Part shown: one piece after another, positions 51,096-59,671 of the stretch
Position numbering within the stretch: position 1 is the stretch's first letter
Layout of the letters: every line of letters starts with the position of its first letter
DNA from: Neptunitalea lumnitzerae
GTDB lineage: Bacteria > Bacteroidota > Bacteroidia > Flavobacteriales > Flavobacteriaceae
Direction of reading: 5' to 3'
Assembly: GCF_027924185.1 (NCBI RefSeq)
Contig: NZ_BRVO01000002.1
Location: 124,001 to 188,000 of the forward strand
Length of the DNA: 64,000 bases
Translations under genes and position numbers: made by a program
The notes under the pieces: model-generated
What the model saw: only the letters and a program-made list of their open reading frames with translations
Told to the model about the DNA's origin: nothing
Database searches by the model: none

Positions 51096-52994
51096 TTAGT
51101 TTTTGTAAAATTCGTTTTTATGATTAATGCTGATGTTACCTTCTTCTAACATCTTTTTTAATGCCTCTAAAATATGATTCTCGTGATATGGCAAGCTACT
51201 ATAAATTACTTGTGAACTAGCAGCATTATTTGTCAATAATGTTAGGATGGCATTTTTTATGGTAGGGTAGTTGTTTTCGCGTAAGGCTAGTTTATCTGCA
51301 ATACATACGGAACAAATACCGCAGTTGGTAGCGTTTTCTTCACCAAAATAAGATAGTAGCTGAATGCTTTTGCAAATGGTGTCGTTATTAATAAACGCAA
51401 TGGTGTCTAACAATTGCTTTTTTATATGCTCTTGTTGTTCTTTAATATCCTTAGCAATAATATTTATTGTCTGGTCGTCTTCTCTTGGAACTAAAAAGGT
51501 TATTTCGGCATCTGTTTTAACCGCCTCGTACGTAATTATTTCATCTTTAGCCAACTGCTCAAGCATTGCAATAATATCTTTTTCTGCAGTGCGTGTTTTG
51601 GTAGCAATTAATACAGGGTTTATAGCGGTTTCATAATTAAATACACCACCATAGGTTCTTAATATAACATCTAACCACATGTTGTAAGATGGATGTTTTG
51701 CTAAATAATGCTCATAAGTACCTCTAGATACATGAATTAATATCGTATGCTTTTCTCTAAAATTATCAGTTAAGGCTATAATAGAAAACCGGTCTAACAA
51801 TTGTAACGCTAAGTATGTGCTTGCTGCTGGTAGTTGATACGTATTACAGAAATCATTAAAGTTAAAAGTATGGTTGGTATTTTCTCCCTCCCCATACGAT
51901 ATCTGAAAATAGTTGTAGAGCTTTTTGTAGATAAACTTAATGGTCTTGGTATCTGGTAATACCTCAATATATTGCTGTATGGCTTTTTTTTCTTCTACTT
52001 TATTTCTAAACAAAATAGCAAAGGACTTTTTGCCATCTCTACCGGCTCTTCCTGCTTCTTGAAAATAACTTTCTATACTATCTGGGTAGCTAAGGTGTAT
52101 CACGGTTCTAACATCGGGTTTGTCTATACCCATACCAAAGGCATTGGTTGCTACCATAACCTGTATTCGGTTAGACAACCAATCATTCAAACGGTCTGTT
52201 TTTTCATTGGTAGTTAACCCACCATGAAAATAAGTAGCTTTAATACCTTCTTGTTCAATTAAAGCGCTAATTTCTTTGGTGGCTTTTCTATTTCTAACAT
52301 ATATAATAGAAGAGCCTTTATTCTTTTTTAAAATTTGAATAAGCTTAAAGGTGCTGTTTTCCTCGGTAAAAGTCATGTATGCAACATTGGGTCTGGCAAA
52401 AGAACTTTGAAATACGTTAGCTTTCTCTATGTGTAAGTTTTCTTGTATGTCTTTTAAAACCTTTGGTGTTGCCGATGCGGTTAAAGCAATCATTGGGCAT
52501 TTAGGAAACAATTCTTTTAGTACAACACAATTGCGGTACGCGGGTCTAAAATTATTTCCCCATTGACTAATACAATGGGCTTCATCTATGGCTATCATAG
52601 ATACATCCATTTGCTTAATACGTTCTAGTACTAGCTCTTGTTGCAATCTTTCAGGTGATAGGTATAAAAACTTGTAATTGCCATAAATGGCATTATCTAA
52701 GGTTGCATCTAAATCGGGTAATGAAATTCCACCAGTGAGCGCAATAGCTTTGATGTTTTTTTCTTGTAGTTTTTGCACTTGCTCTTTCATAAGTGCAACC
52801 AAAGGAGATACTACAATACAAATACCGTTTTTAACCAGTGCAGGCACCTGAAAGCACATAGTTTTACCTCCACCAGTAGGTAAAAGCGCTACGGTGTCTT
52901 TGTTTTCTAATACCGAGTTAATGATGTCTTCTTGTAAATCTCTAAAACTATCAAAACCCCAGTATTTATTTAAAACTGCTGCAGGTGTTTGCAT
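51096..52994 (-). CDS. recQ: RecQ-family ATP-dependent DNA helicase
   Basis: Superfamily-2 3'-to-5' helicase for DNA repair and fork processing, 632 residues. Motif 0 WGFDSFRDLQEDII, Walker A LLPTGGGKTMCFQVPA, DEAH box SMIAIDEAHCISQWG, ALTASATP, motif V-VI NAFGMGIDKPDVR and YFQEAGRAGRDGK. The zinc-binding region is displaced toward the C terminus (NCGICSVC, about residue 575) as in the short flavobacterial type, and no HRDC domain is visible. Its ATG follows the upstream ATPase gene directly. Confidence 0.95.
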   Translation of the reverse strand: MQTPAAVLNKYWGFDSFRDLQEDIINSVLENKDTVALLPTGGGKTMCFQVPALVKNGICIVVSPLVALMKEQVQKLQEKNIKAIALTGGISLPDLDATLDNAIYGNYKFLYLSPERLQQELVLERIKQMDVSMIAIDEAHCISQWGNNFRPAYRNCVVLKELFPKCPMIALTASATPKVLKDIQENLHIEKANVFQSSFARPNVAYMTFTEENSTFKLIQILKKNKGSSIIYVRNRKATKEISALIEQEGIKATYFHGGLTTNEKTDRLNDWLSNRIQVMVATNAFGMGIDKPDVRTVIHLSYPDSIESYFQEAGRAGRDGKKSFAILFRNKVEEKKAIQQYIEVLPDTKTIKFIYKKLYNYFQISYGEGENTNHTFNFNDFCNTYQLPAASTYLALQLLDRFSIIALTDNFREKHTILIHVSRGTYEHYLAKHPSYNMWLDVILRTYGGVFNYETAINPVLIATKTRTAEKDIIAMLEQLAKDEIITYEAVKTDAEITFLVPREDDQTINIIAKDIKEQQEHIKKQLLDTIAFINNDTICKSIQLLSYFGEENATNCGICSVCIADKLALRENNYPTIKNAILTLLTNNAASSQVIYSSLPYHENHILEALKKMLEEGNISINHKNEFYKN

Positions 52995-53534
52995 TTAGTT
53001 TGTATTAAGCTCACTAAGAATAAAATCGGTACGTTCTTCTATGGTACCAAACGGAACTTCAATAAGCTCGTAACCGTATCTTTTATAGGTTTCTTTTAAA
53101 CTATCAAAAATAGCTACTGCTTGTTCATAGCTTTCGTATCTTTCATTGTCAGAAATATAAATTTCTTCCCAAGGGGGTAACATAAATACTTTGTCGTATA
53201 TGTATTGCTCGCAAGCGTTATGAAAAATATCGGGGTAGGTATTGTTAATAAAATCCATGTAGGCAACTACGTCATGTATTCCTCTGTCAAAAAATAAATA
53301 AGGAGTTTCAACCTGTATGGTTTTGTATTGTAAAATTCTACCGTGCAATAATTTTTCACTAAACAGAATAGGATCTTTTAGAAATAATTGATCAATGCCT
53401 TGACGTTTGGCTTCCAAAATTATTTCTCTGGAAATTTCGGGTAAGCAATGAAACTTTCTTTTTAGAAGTTCATTAATTAATGAAGTTTTACCAGATCCTG
53501 GTCCGCCTGTAATAACAACTTTTTTAGAGCTCAT
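52995..53534 (-). CDS. NadR-like/AAA-type P-loop ATPase, unknown role
   Basis: A 179-residue P-loop protein with Walker A VITGGPGSGKTSLINELLKR, then PEISREIILEAKRQG and LFFDRGIHDVVAYMDF, as in NadR-type nucleotide kinases and 'predicted ATPase' proteins. Small-molecule or RNA-end kinase activity is likely, but the substrate is unknown. First gene of a tight run with recQ and fmt (0 and 1 base gaps), with a good promoter upstream. Confidence 0.85.
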   Translation of the reverse strand: MSSKKVVITGGPGSGKTSLINELLKRKFHCLPEISREIILEAKRQGIDQLFLKDPILFSEKLLHGRILQYKTIQVETPYLFFDRGIHDVVAYMDFINNTYPDIFHNACEQYIYDKVFMLPPWEEIYISDNERYESYEQAVAIFDSLKETYKRYGYELIEVPFGTIEERTDFILSELNTN

Positions 53535-53552
53535 AAACTATAATACTGGGTA

Positions 53553-53583
53553 CAAAAGTACTCAATTACAAAAACTGTTACAA
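53553..53583 (-). promoter_or_regulatory. Promoter of the ATPase-recQ-fmt operon
   Basis: Minus strand: TTG (53583-53581), 20-base spacer, TACTTTTG (53560-53553), 18 bases before the ATPase start codon. Full TAnnTTTG match. Confidence 0.65.
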
Positions 53584-53623
53584 GACCAATTTATGAGACT
53601 CTATTTTATGCAAAAGATTTGAG

Positions 53624-53631
53624 TATCTTTG
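53624..53631 (+). promoter_or_regulatory. Possible -7 element before the DUF493 gene
   Basis: TATCTTTG, a perfect TAnnTTTG, 19 bases before the ATG at 53651. No clear TTG at the -33 position, so confidence is moderate. Confidence 0.45.
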
Positions 53632-53650
53632 TAGGTATAAACGAAATGTA

Positions 53651-53938
53651 ATGAGCACGCCAAAAGAAGAAGAATTTTACGTAAGATTAAAAGAAGAATT
53701 AACCAATACGTCTTTATGGCCAACAGAGTATTTGTATAAATTTATTATTCCGTCTGATGCCGAAAAGATGGCTCAGATAGAAAATATTTTTGATAATAGA
53801 GATGCTCAAATTAACGTGAAAGAATCGTCTAAAGGGAAGTTTTCAAGTATATCTATTAAGTTGAAACTGAAAAATCCGGATGAAGTAATTCACTTTTATA
53901 AAGAAGTTGGAAAAATAGAGGGAGTCATTTCTTTATAA
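53651..53938 (+). CDS. DUF493 family protein (YbeD-like)
   Basis: A 95-residue cytoplasmic ACT-like alpha/beta protein: EEFYVRLKEELTNTSLWPTE, YLYKFIIPSDAEKMAQIENI, SSKGKFSSISIKLKLKNPDE, IHFYKEVGKIEGVISL. The LWPTEYLYKFI and KFSSISI stretches are what I recognise from the Bacteroidota members. YbeD is a small, possibly regulatory protein; no activity is established. First of a plus-strand run with DUF4290 and murA. Confidence 0.85.
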   Translation: MSTPKEEEFYVRLKEELTNTSLWPTEYLYKFIIPSDAEKMAQIENIFDNRDAQINVKESSKGKFSSISIKLKLKNPDEVIHFYKEVGKIEGVISL

Positions 53939-53997
53939 ATGAATGATTTTTGCTATTTTGCAAAAGAGAATAAGATTCATTATAATATTTTTAGATT

Positions 53998-54636
53998 TTG
54001 ATAGACGCTATTGAATATAATACAGAAAGGGAAAAATTAATTATACCTGAATATGGAAGACATATTCAGAAAATGGTTAATCATTGTAAATCCATAGCAG
54101 ATGATGCCGAGCGTAATAAGGTAGCGCAATCTATTATTGGTGTAATGGGAAATTTGAATCCGCATTTACGTGATGTGCCAGATTTTCAGCATAAATTATG
54201 GGATCAGCTATTTATTATGGCCGATTTTGATTTAGATGTTGAGTCTCCGTACCCAACACCATCAAAGGAATTGTATGCACAAAGACCAGAGCCTTTAAGA
54301 TACCCACAGAATCATCCTAAATACAGATTTTACGGTAATAACATCAAACGCATGATTGATGTTTGTAACAGTTGGGAAGAGGGCGACTTAAAGCAGGCAT
54401 TGAAGTTTAGTATAGCCAATCACATGAAAAAAAGTTACTTGAACTGGAATAAAGATACAGTGGAAGATGAAGTAATTTTTAAGCATCTATACGAGCTTAG
54501 TGATGGTAATATTAACTTGGCTAGATTTGAAGAGGATTTATCTTCTAGCTCTGATTTACTAAGAAGTAAACAGAAGCAACGACCTAAAAATAATAGAAAT
54601 AACAAAGGCAAGGGATACTCTAAAAAGCGTTATTAA
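53998..54636 (+). CDS. DUF4290 protein, TTG start
   Basis: A 212-residue protein of a family known only from Bacteroidota: IEYNTEREKLIIPEYGRHIQ at the start, MGNLNPHLRDVPDFQHKLWD, PEPLRYPQNHPKYRFYGNNI and MIDVCNSWEEGD. The C-terminal 25 residues are Lys/Arg/Asn rich and probably disordered, possibly binding nucleic acid. No ATG lies upstream in frame; TTG at 53998 is the first start and begins exactly at the homology. It lies 14 bases before murA, in the same operon, but its role in wall synthesis is unproven. Confidence 0.85.
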   Translation: MIDAIEYNTEREKLIIPEYGRHIQKMVNHCKSIADDAERNKVAQSIIGVMGNLNPHLRDVPDFQHKLWDQLFIMADFDLDVESPYPTPSKELYAQRPEPLRYPQNHPKYRFYGNNIKRMIDVCNSWEEGDLKQALKFSIANHMKKSYLNWNKDTVEDEVIFKHLYELSDGNINLARFEEDLSSSSDLLRSKQKQRPKNNRNNKGKGYSKKRY

Positions 54637-54650
54637 TCACAGACTTTTTT

Positions 54651-55961
54651 ATGGGAACTTTTAGTATAGAAGGAGGCCATCAGCTTCAAGGGGAGATAAC
54701 TCCTCAAGGAGCAAAAAATGAGGCTTTACAGATTTTATGTGCTGTTTTGTTAACAGACAAAAAAATAACAATTAGTAATATACCAGACATTGTAGATGTT
54801 AATAAACTAATAGACCTTTTAGAAAATCTGGGGGTTAAAATTCAGAAAAAAGGAAAAGGAACCTATGTTTTTCAAGCAGACGATGTTGATTTGGAATACC
54901 TTCAATCAGAACAATTTAAAATTGATGGTAGAGGCTTAAGAGGTTCTATTATGATTGTGGGGCCGCTTTTAGCACGTTTTGGTAAAGGATATATTCCTAA
55001 ACCTGGGGGCGATAAAATTGGTAGAAGAAGACTTGATACGCACTTTGAAGGTTTTATTAAACTTGGTGCTAAGTTTAGATATAATAAAGAAGACCATTTT
55101 TATGGTGTAGAAGCAGATAAGCTTACAGGTACTTATATGTTGCTAGATGAAGCTTCTGTAACTGGTACTGCTAATATTGTAATGGCTTCTGTTATGGCAG
55201 AAGGGGTTACTACCATTTATAATGCAGCATGTGAGCCATATTTACAACAACTTTGTACCATGCTTAATAATATGGGCGCAAAGATTGGTGGTATAGGCTC
55301 TAATTTGCTTACTATAGAAGGTGTTACAGAACTTGGCGGTTGCGAGCATACCATGTTACCAGATATGATTGAAATTGGTAGCTGGATTGGTTTGGCGGCT
55401 ATGACTAAGAGTGAGCTTACTATTAAAAATGTAAATTGGGATATGTTGGGGTTAATACCTAATGTGTTTAGAAAATTAGGTATTACTGTAGAGAAAAAAG
55501 GGGATGATATTTTTATTCCAGCTCATAAAGATGGTTATGAGATACAAAACTTTATTGATGGATCTATATTAACTATTTCTGATGCTCCTTGGCCTGGTTT
55601 TACACCTGACTTATTAAGTATTATTTTAGTTGTAGCTACGCAGGCTAGAGGTGAAGTACTTATTCATCAAAAAATGTTTGAAAGTAGACTGTTCTTTGTA
55701 GATAAATTAATTGATATGGGGGCAAAAATTATTTTATGTGACCCACACAGAGCTACAGTGATAGGGCACGATTTTAAATCTACTTTAAAAGCAACTACTA
55801 TGACCTCTCCTGATATTAGAGCAGGGGTTTCTTTATTAATTGCAGCATTATCTGCTAAAGGTACTTCTACTATTCATAATATTGAACAGATTGACAGAGG
55901 GTACGAAGATATAGATACAAGATTAAAAGCAATAGGAGCTAAAATTGTGAGAGTTAGTTAA
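54651..55961 (+). CDS. murA: UDP-N-acetylglucosamine 1-carboxyvinyltransferase, Asp-type
   Basis: Transfers enolpyruvate to UDP-GlcNAc, the first committed step of peptidoglycan synthesis. 436 residues: GAKNEALQILCAVLLTDK at the start (catalytic Lys-Asn), RGSIMIVGPLLARFGKGYIP, then PKPGGDKIGRRRLDTHFEG. The active-site loop carries Asp121 where most bacteria have the Cys to which fosfomycin binds. The same Cys-to-Asp change is known in Mycobacterium, Chlamydia and Borrelia MurA and gives intrinsic fosfomycin resistance. ITISDAPWPGFTPDLLSI and the rest of the EPSP-synthase-type fold are intact. Confidence 0.97.
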   Translation: MGTFSIEGGHQLQGEITPQGAKNEALQILCAVLLTDKKITISNIPDIVDVNKLIDLLENLGVKIQKKGKGTYVFQADDVDLEYLQSEQFKIDGRGLRGSIMIVGPLLARFGKGYIPKPGGDKIGRRRLDTHFEGFIKLGAKFRYNKEDHFYGVEADKLTGTYMLLDEASVTGTANIVMASVMAEGVTTIYNAACEPYLQQLCTMLNNMGAKIGGIGSNLLTIEGVTELGGCEHTMLPDMIEIGSWIGLAAMTKSELTIKNVNWDMLGLIPNVFRKLGITVEKKGDDIFIPAHKDGYEIQNFIDGSILTISDAPWPGFTPDLLSIILVVATQARGEVLIHQKMFESRLFFVDKLIDMGAKIILCDPHRATVIGHDFKSTLKATTMTSPDIRAGVSLLIAALSAKGTSTIHNIEQIDRGYEDIDTRLKAIGAKIVRVS

Positions 55962-56020
55962 ATAAGTTATATATTTATTGCTTAAAATTAGGTGAGCTTT
56001 ATAAAGAACTTTATTAGTTG

Positions 56021-56848
56021 ATGAAGAAAAAGTATGTCATAGGTGTTGTTATTTCTATTTCGGTTCTTACGTTTAACCAAATATTTATTCAATATTGGTT
56101 ACAAAAGAAGAAAGAAGATGCAGAAATAATAAATATAGCTGGTAGACAGCGTATGCTTAGTCAACGTATAAATCTTGAACTTTATAAAATTAATAATGGG
56201 CATGCTGATACCAAGGTTTTATTTGATTTACAAGACCAATGGACAGTTGCACATAGTGCTTTGTTAAATGGAAATGAGGACCTTAATTTTTCTGGGGTTG
56301 AAGATGAAGATTCTAGAGCACTTTTAGAAAATCTAACACCTAAACTTGATGCTATTAATAGCTTTATTGCAGAAAGAACATATACAAACGATGCCTCTTT
56401 AATAGAGGTGTCGTATCTTTTAAATGATTTTTTAATAGACATGGACAAAGCGGTAAAAGCTTTGGAAGAAAGTGCTAATCAAAAACTTATGTTTATTATA
56501 ATAACTGAAATTATACTAGCATTAATTTCAATTATTGTTATTATTTCAGAGGTATTTATTATTTATAGACCTATAAGCAATCGCTTAGAAGAACAGGTTC
56601 TTGAAATTAAGAAATCTGAAAAAGAGTTAATGCAGAAAAACAGCAAACTTAAACGCATTGCTCAAATACAATCGCATTCTTTGCGCAAGCCATTGGCAAA
56701 TATTTTAGGCTTAATTCATCTTATTAAATTTGATGATAGAAACGAATTCAATCCTTTATATTTAGAAAAATTAAAACAGTCTGCAGAGCAATTGGATGAA
56801 ACAGTTTCTTCAATTGTAGAGAATACCAAGACTATTGAGCATCATTAA
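56021..56848 (+). CDS. Membrane sensor with PilJ-type domain and DHp-like helix, no ATPase domain
   Basis: 275 residues from ATG 56021. A first membrane helix (6-24) and a second one (about 157-182) enclose a periplasmic part with IINIAGRQRMLSQRINLEL, the signature of the type-IV-pili/NarX-like sensor domain. After the second helix a coiled coil leads to IAQIQSHSLRKPLANILGLI, resembling the phospho-accepting helix of histidine kinases (the His in SHSLRKP). The protein stops there: no catalytic ATP-binding domain follows. It may dimerise with, or be phosphorylated by, another kinase. The stop overlaps that of the convergent OmpA-like gene by 4 bases. Confidence 0.8.
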   Translation: MKKKYVIGVVISISVLTFNQIFIQYWLQKKKEDAEIINIAGRQRMLSQRINLELYKINNGHADTKVLFDLQDQWTVAHSALLNGNEDLNFSGVEDEDSRALLENLTPKLDAINSFIAERTYTNDASLIEVSYLLNDFLIDMDKAVKALEESANQKLMFIIITEIILALISIIVIISEVFIIYRPISNRLEEQVLEIKKSEKELMQKNSKLKRIAQIQSHSLRKPLANILGLIHLIKFDDRNEFNPLYLEKLKQSAEQLDETVSSIVENTKTIEHH

Positions 56849-57687
56849 GGGTAGAGAATCTTTACAATTACGCGCCGGTTAGCGGCTTTGTCTTCTTCGG
56901 TTTTTTCAGGGTATATTTTAGGTTTGTTAAAACCATAGCCAACAAACGATAGCCTGTTTTCACTAATCCCATTTTTTATTAAATACTGATAAACAGAATG
57001 CGCTCTGTCTTTAGATAGTTGCTTTTGTTTTTGTTTAAAAGCTTGGGCATAATAGGTATAAATATCACCGCAGCAAACATGCCCCTCTATGCGTATTTTA
57101 ACAGAGGTATGGTTTTTTAATTCTTGTACTAAAGTGTCTAATGATTTTTTAGAGTTTTCCTCTAAGTTAGTAGTGTTAAGAACAAAATGTAGATTTCTGA
57201 GTTCTATAGAATCTCCAGCTTTTAATTGAGCATATGGCTTTCCCATAAACTTTTTTTTATCAAGCTGAATAAAGCCTGTGTAGCCTGCGTACATGATAAC
57301 AACATCAACACGTCTACTCTCATGTTCTCCATTCTTAGATGATTTAATAGCATCTTCTTCTGTTATTAATTCTCCGTGGGCACTGGTGTACAGGGAATGG
57401 ATTAGTTGCGGATATTTAGTTTCTATGTAATCTTTTATGTAATCAGCTCGTTTTTTAGCCAATTGCATATTATAATCTTTCGAGGCAACATAATCGGTAT
57501 AACCGGTAATGTTAAAATCATAATTATTACCAATGTTCAACGAGTCTAGTGTACTAGCAAGCAAGCTTTTTTGCTCAGTAGATAGGGTATGAACATCCAT
57601 CGGGTAAAACAGCTGTACTACCTTATTTTGTGCATATAAGCCACTAATTGTACATATATAAATTAGAAAGGCTAGGGGAGTTTTCAT
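56845..57687 (-). CDS. Exported protein with two OmpA-like peptidoglycan-binding domains
   Basis: A 280-residue protein with a signal peptide (LAFLIYICTISGLYAQ). The first half (about 20-135) and the second half (about 150-280) each show the OmpA C-terminal pattern: NITGYTDYVASKDYNMQLAK with KKRADYIKDYI, and later RIEGHVCCGDIYTYY with LSKDRAHSVYQYLIKNGISE, then RLSFVGYGFNKP and ANRRVIVKI. So two related domains lie in tandem. OmpA domains bind peptidoglycan diaminopimelate. The first one is more divergent. Probably periplasmic or outer-membrane associated; no barrel is present. Confidence 0.85.
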   Translation of the reverse strand: MKTPLAFLIYICTISGLYAQNKVVQLFYPMDVHTLSTEQKSLLASTLDSLNIGNNYDFNITGYTDYVASKDYNMQLAKKRADYIKDYIETKYPQLIHSLYTSAHGELITEEDAIKSSKNGEHESRRVDVVIMYAGYTGFIQLDKKKFMGKPYAQLKAGDSIELRNLHFVLNTTNLEENSKKSLDTLVQELKNHTSVKIRIEGHVCCGDIYTYYAQAFKQKQKQLSKDRAHSVYQYLIKNGISENRLSFVGYGFNKPKIYPEKTEEDKAANRRVIVKILYP

Positions 57688-57721
57688 TGGTCATTTTGTA
57701 TTTCTCTTTAAAAATACAAAA

Positions 57722-59035
57722 TCAATTATTATTTAAGGCTTCTTTATAAGCATTTAAGCATCGGTTTCTGGCAAAAGAATGTTCTACTATAGGTTGTGCA
57801 TATTCTAAAGAATCAAAGTCTTTTACCCATTTTTTGGTGTATTTTAAATCTTTATCAAATTTCTTTAGTTGTGTAGTAGGATTGAAAATTCTAAAGTATG
57901 GTGCTGCATCTACTCCTGTACCTGCCACCCATTGCCAATTACCCACATTACTAGACATTTCATAATCTAAAAGCTTTTCAGCAAAATAGGCTTCACCCCA
58001 ACGCCAATCAATTAATAAATGTTTGCATAAGAAACTACCCACCACCATGCGCACTCTGTTGTGCATATAACCAGTTTCGTTGAGTTCTCTCATACCTGCA
58101 TCTACCAAAGGATATCCTGTTTTGCCTTGTTTCCAAAGTTCAAATTCTTCCTTATTGTTTCGCCATTTAATGTTGTCGTAAGCAGGCTTAAAGCTATCAG
58201 TTAAGGTTTTTGGAAAGTGCCATAGTATTTGCATAAAGAATTCTCTCCAAATCAATTCACTTAAAAAGGTTTGGTCAGATGCTTCTTTGGCTTTTTTCAC
58301 CATTTGACGCACACTCACGGTACCAAATCTTAGGTGCGGACTTAAATTGGAAGTTCCTTCTGTAGCAGGAAAGTTTCTGGTATCACTATAGTTATTTATA
58401 AGCCCCTTTGAAGTATTGTATGGAAGTACTTTAATAGCTGATTTTTTAAAGCCTATGTCTGATAAGTTAAGGTTTGGTAATAGAGAATTTTTATAAAGAG
58501 CATCTAATTGATTTTCTGAATGATGAGATATAACATTTGTCTCTTTAAAAGTCTCTTTCCATTTTTTCATGAAAGGAGTATATACCAAGTAAGGATCACC
58601 ATCATCTTTTACTACTTCATCTTTTTCAAAGATTACCTGATCTTTAAAGCTATGAAAAGTGATTTCTTTTTTTTCTAAAAACTTACCAATTTGTTGATCT
58701 CTTTTAATAGCATAAGGCTCATAATCATTGTTGGTATAAACTTCTTTTATATTGTAGGAATCAATAAGCTCTTTGAATACATTTTCAGGTGTGTCATAAT
58801 ACAAAGCGATAGAACTATCATGATGATTTTGAAGTTCAACACGCATTTCTTGAAGCGTGTCATATATAAAGGTTACTCGGGCATCATCTTCAGGAAGAGA
58901 CTGTAATATCTCTTTGTCAAAAATAAATATAGGAAGCACTTTATAACCACTTTTTAAAGCATTATAGAAGCCTATATTATCATGCAAACGTAAATCTCTT
59001 CTAAACCAAAAAATAGCTTGTGGTTGTTCTTTCAT
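57722..59035 (-). CDS. phrB: Deoxyribodipyrimidine photolyase, class I type
   Basis: FAD- and light-dependent repair of UV-made cyclobutane pyrimidine dimers. 437 residues: IFWFRRDLRLHDNIGFYNAL at the start, LSPHLRFGTVSVRQMVKKA, LIWREFFMQILWHFP, then the FAD/DNA region GYPLVDAGMRELNETGYMHN with RVRMVVGSFLCKHLLIDWRW and NVGNWQWVAGTGVDAAPYFR. The GNWQW and tyrosine/tryptophan pattern is that of repair-active class I CPD photolyases rather than cryptochromes. It follows a SRPBCC gene by 3 bases, so the two are co-transcribed. Confidence 0.94.
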   Translation of the reverse strand: MKEQPQAIFWFRRDLRLHDNIGFYNALKSGYKVLPIFIFDKEILQSLPEDDARVTFIYDTLQEMRVELQNHHDSSIALYYDTPENVFKELIDSYNIKEVYTNNDYEPYAIKRDQQIGKFLEKKEITFHSFKDQVIFEKDEVVKDDGDPYLVYTPFMKKWKETFKETNVISHHSENQLDALYKNSLLPNLNLSDIGFKKSAIKVLPYNTSKGLINNYSDTRNFPATEGTSNLSPHLRFGTVSVRQMVKKAKEASDQTFLSELIWREFFMQILWHFPKTLTDSFKPAYDNIKWRNNKEEFELWKQGKTGYPLVDAGMRELNETGYMHNRVRMVVGSFLCKHLLIDWRWGEAYFAEKLLDYEMSSNVGNWQWVAGTGVDAAPYFRIFNPTTQLKKFDKDLKYTKKWVKDFDSLEYAQPIVEHSFARNRCLNAYKEALNNN

Positions 59036-59038
59036 AGC

Positions 59039-59536
59039 TTAAAATGATTTTAGCTTTAATACTGTTCTTCTATCTGAATGTGTACCATAAATGCTATTTA
59101 GTTTATCTGCTCTATATTCAAAAATTTCTTTCAATTTTGGTTTTACTAAATAAGGGTGTACCATTTGACCAATAACACCTGCAGGTAACTTATAGTCAAC
59201 TATGTCTTTCATTAATATACCTCCTTCAATAGGTTCAAGAAAATGTTTGTGGTGCCACAATTTATAAGGACCAAAACGTTGCTCATCTACAAAATAAGAT
59301 TGATCTTTTATATGTGTAATTTCAGTCACCCATTTTGTTTTAATGTTGGCAATAGGGGTAACAATGTACTGTATAATTTGACCTTCAAACATATTGCTCT
59401 CGGCACCTGCAACTATATCAAACCCCATGTAGTCTGGAGTAATTGTTTTTAGGTTTGTAGGATTTGATAAAAAATCCCATGCTTCTTCCATCGATATGGG
59501 TAGCGCCTGTTCTGCGTATAATTGATACATTTTCAT
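59039..59536 (-). CDS. SRPBCC (START-like) ligand-binding protein, photolyase operon
   Basis: A 165-residue helix-grip protein: MYQLYAEQALPISMEEAWDF, LSNPTNLKTITPDYMGFDIV, IKTKWVTEITHIKDQSYFVD and EQRFGPYKLWHHKHFLEP. Its type is often found next to photolyase and cryptochrome genes in marine bacteria; a hydrophobic ligand is likely but unknown. Two near starts exist (59536 and 59530). The -7 element at 59541 lies so close that the transcript may begin at or just before the first codon, favouring the second start or a leaderless message. Confidence 0.85.
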   Translation of the reverse strand: MKMYQLYAEQALPISMEEAWDFLSNPTNLKTITPDYMGFDIVAGAESNMFEGQIIQYIVTPIANIKTKWVTEITHIKDQSYFVDEQRFGPYKLWHHKHFLEPIEGGILMKDIVDYKLPAGVIGQMVHPYLVKPKLKEIFEYRADKLNSIYGTHSDRRTVLKLKSF

Positions 59537-59540
59537 AGTA

Positions 59541-59591
59541 CAAATATACTTTTAATTTTGTTTAATTTTTAAAATAAAAAGTTAAACAAAA
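59541..59591 (-). promoter_or_regulatory. Photolyase-operon promoter with operator-like palindrome
   Basis: A TATATTTG -7 element (59548-59541) lies next to the SRPBCC start. Upstream, TTTTGTTTAATTTTT (59556-59570) is mirrored by AAAAAGTTAAACAAAA (59576-59591), a nearly perfect inverted repeat covering the expected -33 region. Its place fits a repressor or activator site. The identity of a light- or stress-responsive regulator is speculation. Confidence 0.55.
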
Positions 59592-59671
59592 ACCTTTTGT
59601 TTTTAAGTAAATATTAACATTTAAGCTATATTCTTTCTATAATTTAGTATCGAATCAAATTAATCCATAAA

